A stretch of 64,000 bases of DNA from Deinococcus gobiensis I-0 (GTDB taxonomy: Bacteria > Deinococcota > Deinococci > Deinococcales > Deinococcaceae): positions 2,028,501 through 2,092,500 of the forward strand of contig NC_017790.1 of assembly GCF_000252445.1 (NCBI RefSeq), written 5' to 3'. Position numbers and translations under genes: made by a program. Shown in pieces: positions 58,596-64,000 of this stretch. The notes under the pieces are model-generated. The model had not been told where the DNA came from, made no database searches, and saw only the letters and a program-made list of their open reading frames with translations. Each line of letters begins with the position of its first letter. Position 1 is the stretch's first letter.

Positions 58596-60806
58596 ATGTC
58601 CGAGTCTCCTGCGGCCTTGACCGTGCCGGCCTCCCTGGCGGCGCGCCTCCGGCACCTGACCGGGGCCCTGGCCGCCGCCCGGACGCGCGCGGAGGTTCTC
58701 GACCTCGCCTTCCAGGGGGCCGCCCTGTTCGGAGCGGCCGGAGTGGCCCAGGGTCCCGGTCTTTCCGGCGAGCGCCCGGCCGCTGTGGCCGGCACCGGCG
58801 CGGCTGGCCCCGTGGATCACCTCGCCCTGCCACTGGACGAGACCGGGGCCCTGGGCACCCTGGCCCTGGACTTCCGGCCGCCCAGAACCCTGACCTCCGC
58901 AGAGCGCCGGGCGCTGGAGGCGCTGGCCCACCGCACGGGCCTGGCCCTGCGCCGCGCCGACCTGCTGGCCGAGCTGGAGGCCGATTCCCCCGCCCTGACC
59001 GAGTCAGGCGCGGTCCCCGGAGTGGACGGAAGCGGCGCAGGGCCAGGCCCTGGGACCGCCGCGCCGAGCGAGGAACAGGCCGCGCTGCGGACCTTCGTGC
59101 GGTTCAGCGAGGCGGCGAGCCACGCCACGACCATGGAGGACCTGACGCGGCTCGCCCTGCACGCCCTGCGCGAGATTCTGCCGGGCAGCACGGCCGGCTT
59201 CTACGAGCGGCGCGGCGAGTCGTGGTGGCCCCGGCTGCTCGACGACCGGATTTCGGACGACCTGCGCGGGCGGCTGGAACAGGGGCTGGCCCCGGAAACG
59301 CCGGTCATGGCCCAGATGATCGCCCAGCAGGCCCCGGTCTTCATCGACGACTGGGACGAAGCCGAGCAGGACATCGCCCACACGGCCGAGTTTCAGGCGG
59401 TGGCGCTGTATCCGGTGGGGCAGGGCGGCGAGATCGTCGCGGCGCTCGCGGTGGGCCTGGAGGCTCCGGGCCGCTGGGACGCCCGGTCGCGCGGGCTGGT
59501 CGAGGCCCTCGGGCGCAGCTTCGCGCTGCTGCACGAACGGGTGGCCGCCGCCGAGGAACTGCAGTGCCAGCGGCTCGAAGCGCAGCGGCAGGTGCAGGTG
59601 CTGTCGGCCTTCGCGCAGCTGGCCCGCCACCTGCTGCGCGAGACCGACCGCTACGCCCTGATCCGGCAGGCCCAGCAGATCGTGCTGTCGCTGCTGCCCC
59701 GGGGCTGCGCGGTGTACTGGGAACCGGAAGGCGGACTGTGGCGCATCAGGGCGCAGACCGGCCAGTTCGGCCATGAGGACATCCAGCAGGCCGCCAGTGC
59801 CGGACTGCCGCTGGACATGGCCCTGCTGGCCGGCCCCTGGGCCACCGGCGAAGCGCTGTACCAGGACCGCTACGCGGCCGGCACCGATATTGCGGCCGCT
59901 CCGCAGAGTCAGATGCAGACCGCCGCCAGCCTTCCCCTCAAGGTCGGCGGACAGCTGATCGGCGTGTTCGTGGTCGGTCTCTTCGAGCAGCGGACCTGGA
60001 CCCAGGCCGACCGCACGATGCTGGACACCGCCGCGCAGAGCCTGAGCCTGGCCCTGGAGCGCGCGCAGGGCGCCCTGGCCCTGGCCGACCGTACGGCGGA
60101 GCTCGAACGTGCCAACCGCGACCTCCAGACCTCCAACGAGGAACTGGAGGCCTTCACCTACAGCGCCTCGCACGACCTGCGCGCCCCGGTGCGGCATGTC
60201 CAGGGCTTTGCCGAGATGGCCCAGCGCGCCCTGGACAAGGACCAGCCCGGCAAGGCCCGCGAGTACCTGGGGGTGGTGACGGGGGCCGCCGACCGCATGA
60301 CCGCCATGATCGACGCCATGCTGGTGCTGTCGCGGGCCGGACGCACCGAGATGCGCACCCAGAGCGTGCCGCTCGCGGCCCTGACGCAGCGGGCGCAGCA
60401 GGACGCGCGCATGGAATTTCCGGACCAGGCGGTCGAGTGGGACGTGGGCGACCTTCCGGCGGTGCAGGGCGACCCGGTGTCGCTGCAACAGGTGATGACC
60501 AACCTCCTCTCGAACGCCGTGAAATACAGCCAGGGCCCGGCCCCCGCCCGCGTGCGGGTCTGGGCCGAGGACCGCCCCGGCGAGGTGGCCGTATTCGTCC
60601 AGGACCACGGCGTCGGCTACGATCCGCGTTATGCCCGCAAGCTGTTCGGGGCCTTCCAACGCCTGCACACCCAGGCGGAATTTCCCGGCACCGGCATCGG
60701 GCTGGCGACCGTGCGGCGCATCGTGAGCCGCCACGGCGGGCAGGTCACGGCCCAGGGCGAGCCGGGCGCGGGCGCCACCTTCGGCTTCACCCTGCCCAGA
60801 CCCTGA
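58596..60806 (+). CDS. Multi-GAF sensor histidine kinase
   Basis: TATCCT lies 6 nt before ATG, so it is leaderless. Of 736 residues, three GAF-like domains occupy about 18-125, 165-315 and 335-490. A short coiled coil (AELERANRDLQTSNEELEAF) leads to HisKA with SASHDLRAPVRH (His 526), then the catalytic domain: LLSNAVKYSQ (N box), DHGVGYDPRYARKLF and GTGIGLATVRRIV. No membrane segment, so it is cytoplasmic. No response regulator gene is adjacent. It resembles phytochrome-type kinases in its output region, without an obvious bilin-binding Cys-His motif. Confidence 0.93.
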   Translation: MSESPAALTVPASLAARLRHLTGALAAARTRAEVLDLAFQGAALFGAAGVAQGPGLSGERPAAVAGTGAAGPVDHLALPLDETGALGTLALDFRPPRTLTSAERRALEALAHRTGLALRRADLLAELEADSPALTESGAVPGVDGSGAGPGPGTAAPSEEQAALRTFVRFSEAASHATTMEDLTRLALHALREILPGSTAGFYERRGESWWPRLLDDRISDDLRGRLEQGLAPETPVMAQMIAQQAPVFIDDWDEAEQDIAHTAEFQAVALYPVGQGGEIVAALAVGLEAPGRWDARSRGLVEALGRSFALLHERVAAAEELQCQRLEAQRQVQVLSAFAQLARHLLRETDRYALIRQAQQIVLSLLPRGCAVYWEPEGGLWRIRAQTGQFGHEDIQQAASAGLPLDMALLAGPWATGEALYQDRYAAGTDIAAAPQSQMQTAASLPLKVGGQLIGVFVVGLFEQRTWTQADRTMLDTAAQSLSLALERAQGALALADRTAELERANRDLQTSNEELEAFTYSASHDLRAPVRHVQGFAEMAQRALDKDQPGKAREYLGVVTGAADRMTAMIDAMLVLSRAGRTEMRTQSVPLAALTQRAQQDARMEFPDQAVEWDVGDLPAVQGDPVSLQQVMTNLLSNAVKYSQGPAPARVRVWAEDRPGEVAVFVQDHGVGYDPRYARKLFGAFQRLHTQAEFPGTGIGLATVRRIVSRHGGQVTAQGEPGAGATFGFTLPRP

Positions 60807-60887
60807 TCCGGACCTGCCCCGGCCGCCTTCCGGCCAGCGGGGTGGCCAGCAGGCCAGTGGTCGCCCGGCCCGCGCAGGAATACACCT

Positions 60888-61187
60888 GTGGACATGCCTT
60901 TCACGCAAGACATTCAGGCGACGATCCGGGCCGCGCTGCCCGAGATCGGCGCGCGGCTTCTCCGCACACCGGAACAGGACCTCCCCGATCCGCTCGACCA
61001 CCTCGAAGTCCGCTGGGTGGTCAAGGAGACCGGCGTGGTGGTGGTGACGGTCCGTCCCCGCTTCGGCAGCGCGGCGATCTCGGGGCGCAACTGGTTGAAC
61101 ACGGCGTATTTCGAGCTGCGCCCGAAGGTGGTGGACTGCCACCTCGTCTTCGAGCGTACCCTGCCCGAATTCTCGACCTCGGCCTGA
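60888..61187 (+). CDS. Conserved hypothetical protein (99 aa)
   Basis: GTG 60888 has AGGA 8 nt upstream; ATG 60894 is an alternative. It encodes a small alpha/beta domain (TIRAALPEIGARLLRTPEQDL, LEVRWVVKETGVVVVTVRPRFGSAAISGRNW, VVDCHLVFERTLPEF). No family is recognised. It lies 81 nt after the kinase gene and may be co-transcribed with it. Confidence 0.62.
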   Translation: MDMPFTQDIQATIRAALPEIGARLLRTPEQDLPDPLDHLEVRWVVKETGVVVVTVRPRFGSAAISGRNWLNTAYFELRPKVVDCHLVFERTLPEFSTSA

Positions 61188-61249
61188 GGGCCGTGGCCGG
61201 GTCACGGCGGGGAGAGGCCGTGCCGCACGTGATCCGGAGGCCCAGGGCG

Positions 61250-61471
61250 TTACAGCCAGCCGAAGAGCAGCGCCGCCACGAGCCCCCCCAGCACCAGCGC
61301 CGCCACACCGACCGCGCGGCCCAGACCGATCAGGCCCAGTACCGCGCTCGCCGCGAAGGCGACGAGGCTGAGGATGCCCGGCACCCGGCTCAGGCCCGCG
61401 TCACCGCCCAGCACCGCGCTCAGGAGAAACAGCAGGATACCCGCCAGCAGAAGGCCGCCCGTCAGGATCAT
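61250..61471 (-). CDS. Small membrane protein (73 aa)
   Basis: ATG 61471 is chosen; the longer frame is a shadow of the kinase gene. Almost the whole sequence is hydrophobic, with two or three membrane passes (LTGGLLLAGILLFLLSAVLGG, then a middle helix LVAFAASAVLGLIGL and VAALVLGGLVAALLFGWL). It resembles small Gly/Ala/Leu membrane proteins common in Deinococcus. The function is unknown. Confidence 0.6.
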   Translation of the reverse strand: MILTGGLLLAGILLFLLSAVLGGDAGLSRVPGILSLVAFAASAVLGLIGLGRAVGVAALVLGGLVAALLFGWL

Positions 61472-61603
61472 GGGGCCGTTGTAACACGGGGCCCCGCCGT
61501 CCGGAGCCGCACCTGCGCCGCCCCCCGGCCTCTCCCCCGCCGCGAAGGTCAGGACCGGACGTTTCACGCTTTTGCCGCAGCGCCGCCTTCCTATACTGCC
61601 CCG

Positions 61604-64000
61604 ATGACGGCGCGCGTTTCCTCGACCACGGAGTTGGCTGAACAGCTCCAACACCTGACCGGGCAACTCGCCGCCACACACACCCAGTCCGAGGTCCTGT
61701 CGGCGGCGCTGGCGCCGGCCATCGGCGCGCTGAACGCCCTGTCCGGGGCGCTGCTGCTGCTCGACGGGCAGGGGCAGACCCTGTCCATCGCGGCCGTGCA
61801 GGGCGACCAGGGCAAGACCGTGTGGCAGGACGGCCCCCTGACCCCCGCGACGCCCGCCGGGGACGCGGTGCTGAGCCGCAGGCCCCTGTATTACGAACAC
61901 GCCGGGACCCTCACGCAGGCCTACCCGGAACTCGAAGAACACACGGGCGGCCTGGCGGCGGTCGCCACGGCCATCCTGCCGCTGCTGCTGGGCGAGGAGG
62001 TGCTGGGGGTCCTGATTCTGGACTTCCGCGAGCCGCATACCTTCACGGACGACGAACGGCGCTTTCTCTCGACCCTGGCCGCGCAGACCAGCGTCGCGCT
62101 GGACCGCTCCAGGCTCATCCGGCGGCTCGGCGAGGAGGCCGCCCGCATCCAGGCGAGCACCGCCCGCTTTCAGCATCTGGTCGAGACCAGCCCGACCGGC
62201 ATGGCCGTGGGGTCCCTCGACGGCCAGCTGACCCTGGTCAACGACGCCTACCTGCACCTGCTGGGCTACACGCGCGCCGAATACGACGCCGGACAGATCG
62301 ACTGGCAGGCCCTGACGCCGGAGGAATACCGCGAGCAGGACGGGCGCGCCTTCGCCGCCGCCTTCGAGCAGGGGGTCTCGACCACCTACGACAAGGAGAT
62401 GCTGACCCGGTCGGGCACGCGCCTACCCGTGCGCCTGACCCTGATCCGCTACGACGGGCGGCAGGTGGTCGGCCATATCCAGGACCTGCGGCTCTACCGG
62501 GCGCAGCAGCGCCAGATCGAGGCCGAACAGTGGACGGTGGCGCAGCAGAGCCTGGCCCTGGAAGCAGAGCAGGCGGCCATGCAGACCTCGGTGCAGTTCA
62601 TGGAGGCCGCCAGCCGGATCGACGACCTCGGGGCCCTGGTACAGCTGGCCCTGGACACCCTCCAGACCCTGATTCCCGGTGCCAACGTCGCCTTCACGCA
62701 GCGGACCCCGGACCGCTGGCAGCTGCTCCACGCCTCCGACAACCTCGCCCCGGACCTGTCGCAGCTCGCCCGCACCCAGGGCTTCTCGCCCGACACCCCC
62801 GTCTTCGCCGAACTGGTCCGCACGGGGCAGCCCAGCTTCGTCGACGACTGGGACGCGCGGCGTGAGGGTGTGGCGCACAGCGACCACTTCACCTCGGTGG
62901 CCCACTACCCGGTCGAGCAGGGCGGCGAGGTCGTCGCGGCCCTGGGCATCGCCGTCACCAGCCAGCGGGGCTGGTCCCCGACACAGCGGGCCGTGATCCG
63001 CGCCGTGGGCCGCAGTTTCACCCTGCTCTACGAGCGCATCGCGGTCGCCCGGACCCTGCAGGCTCAGAACGCCGAGCTCATGGCCCGCACCCAGGTGATG
63101 GAGCTGCTGGCCTCGGTCACTTCCGATCTGGCAACCCACCAGGGCAACTACGCGCTGGTGCAGCAGCTTCAGGAGCGGGTGCTGACGCTGCTGCCGCCGG
63201 GACACGCCGCCTACTGGGAACCTGTGGGAGAGCTGTGGCACATGCGCGCCCACGTCAACGACATCGGCCGTCCCGACCTGATGGCCATCCTGCGCGCCGG
63301 GCTTCCCCGGGGGCAGACCCCCACCCTGGACCGGCCCTGGGCCTCCGGCGAAGCGCTGTACCAGGACGACTACGCCGACGGCATGGACGTGGCGGCCGAC
63401 CTGACCAGGCACGTCTTCGCGGTGGCCTCGCTGCCGGTCGGGGTGGGGTCGGCCCGGCGGGGCGTCATCAATTTCACGACCTTCCAGCCCCACCGCTGGT
63501 CCGCGACGGAACAGTCGCTGCTGACCACCCTCGCCCACGGCCTCTCGGTGGCACTGGACCGCGAGGAGGCTGTCAGGACACTGGCCGACAAGGCCCGGAT
63601 TCTGGCCCAGGCCAACCAGGAGCTGGAGGCGAGCAACGCCGAGCTGGAGGCCTTTACCTACAGCGCCTCGCACGACCTGCGCACGCCTGTGCGCCATGTC
63701 CAGGGCTTCGCGGACCTGGCGCTGCGGGCCCTGGACCGGGACCAGCCGGAGAAGGTACGCCGCAATCTGGATATCGTCAGCGGCGCGACCGAACGCATGA
63801 CCGCCATGATCGACGCCATGCTGGCGCTCTCGCGGGTCGGGCGTCAGCCCCTCCAGGTGCTGCCCTGCGACCTCGCGCAGGTCGTCGCCCAGGCGCAGCA
63901 GGACGTTCAGCTGACCTTTCAGGAGCAGGAGGTGGAGTGGGACCTCGGTGAGCTGCCGGTCGTCCAGGCGGACCGGACCCTGCTCCAGCAGGTCATGGCG
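61604..64000 (+). CDS. Multi-GAF/PAS sensor histidine kinase, 3' end outside window
   Basis: TATACT lies 6 nt before ATG 61604 (leaderless). The visible 799 residues have GAF (about 18-170), PAS (about 185-300: FQHLVETSPTGMAVGSLDGQLTLVNDAYLHLLGY), two more GAF domains (about 335-480 and 505-660), a coiled coil, and HisKA with SASHDLRTPVRH (His 690). The catalytic domain is cut by the window end. It is paralogous to the kinase at 58596: the last GAF, linker and HisKA are near identical in wording (GEALYQD, ELEASNAELEAFTY). Its partner regulator is not in view. Confidence 0.92.
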   Translation, partial: MTARVSSTTELAEQLQHLTGQLAATHTQSEVLSAALAPAIGALNALSGALLLLDGQGQTLSIAAVQGDQGKTVWQDGPLTPATPAGDAVLSRRPLYYEHAGTLTQAYPELEEHTGGLAAVATAILPLLLGEEVLGVLILDFREPHTFTDDERRFLSTLAAQTSVALDRSRLIRRLGEEAARIQASTARFQHLVETSPTGMAVGSLDGQLTLVNDAYLHLLGYTRAEYDAGQIDWQALTPEEYREQDGRAFAAAFEQGVSTTYDKEMLTRSGTRLPVRLTLIRYDGRQVVGHIQDLRLYRAQQRQIEAEQWTVAQQSLALEAEQAAMQTSVQFMEAASRIDDLGALVQLALDTLQTLIPGANVAFTQRTPDRWQLLHASDNLAPDLSQLARTQGFSPDTPVFAELVRTGQPSFVDDWDARREGVAHSDHFTSVAHYPVEQGGEVVAALGIAVTSQRGWSPTQRAVIRAVGRSFTLLYERIAVARTLQAQNAELMARTQVMELLASVTSDLATHQGNYALVQQLQERVLTLLPPGHAAYWEPVGELWHMRAHVNDIGRPDLMAILRAGLPRGQTPTLDRPWASGEALYQDDYADGMDVAADLTRHVFAVASLPVGVGSARRGVINFTTFQPHRWSATEQSLLTTLAHGLSVALDREEAVRTLADKARILAQANQELEASNAELEAFTYSASHDLRTPVRHVQGFADLALRALDRDQPEKVRRNLDIVSGATERMTAMIDAMLALSRVGRQPLQVLPCDLAQVVAQAQQDVQLTFQEQEVEWDLGELPVVQADRTLLQQVMA

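Overview
The window looks like a Deinococcus chromosome carrying most of an integrated siphovirus. The host DNA is very GC-rich. Its gene set fits that genus: an M3 oligopeptidase, ilvBNC and leuA, DinB-like and NYN proteins, and GAF-type sensor kinases. At least a dozen host genes have a TANNNT -10 box only 5-8 nt before the start codon, the leaderless-mRNA arrangement known to be common in Deinococcus. The genus call is inference from content, not from a marker gene.

Region 1 (1 to about 29,690) is a prophage whose left end, with any integrase and repressor, lies outside the window. From left to right it holds a partial early gene, two unknown early genes, a replication module (winged-helix-type initiator, DnaB-like helicase, VRR-NUC nuclease), two small genes, a compact late control region (promoter, terminator, 24-bp perfect palindrome) and the late operon. 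The late operon encodes terminase small and large subunits, a portal fused to a MuF-like domain, prohead protease, HK97-fold capsid, head-tail connectors, tail terminator, tail tube, a tail assembly chaperone pair joined by a -1 frameshift site, a 1697-residue tape measure, baseplate-like proteins and a beta-helix tailspike. A lysis block follows, with two lipoproteins, two holin-like membrane proteins and an M23 endolysin. Two AT-rich cargo genes stand out: a TIR-domain gene inserted between portal and protease with its own terminator, and an oppositely oriented HEPN-motif gene at the right end. Both are candidate defence genes.

Region 2 (29,687-30,238) is the 3' half of a comM/yifB Mg-chelatase-like gene. 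It resumes in the middle of a conserved motif directly at the prophage edge, so the phage appears to have integrated inside a natural-transformation gene.

Region 3 (30,271-43,500) is ordinary chromosome: oligopeptidase, two GNAT acetyltransferases around a glutathionyl-hydroquinone-reductase-like gene, a TetR/NmrA-like divergent pair with a clear operator, queA overlapping a NYN-domain gene, an aspartate-aminotransferase-like gene, MarR, two secreted proteins and signal peptidase I.

Region 4 (43,539-50,950) is branched-chain amino acid synthesis. ilvBNC and leuA are each preceded by a tiny leaderless leader peptide rich in Val/Leu or Leu codons and an intrinsic terminator, so both appear to be controlled by attenuation with the same promoter geometry. 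An aldo/keto reductase lies between them on the other strand.

Region 5 (51,019-64,000) has small conserved genes, a metallophosphoesterase, a DinB-like protein, an unusual 656-residue fusion of a trypsin-like protease to an endonuclease I domain, and two paralogous multi-GAF histidine kinases, the second cut by the window end.
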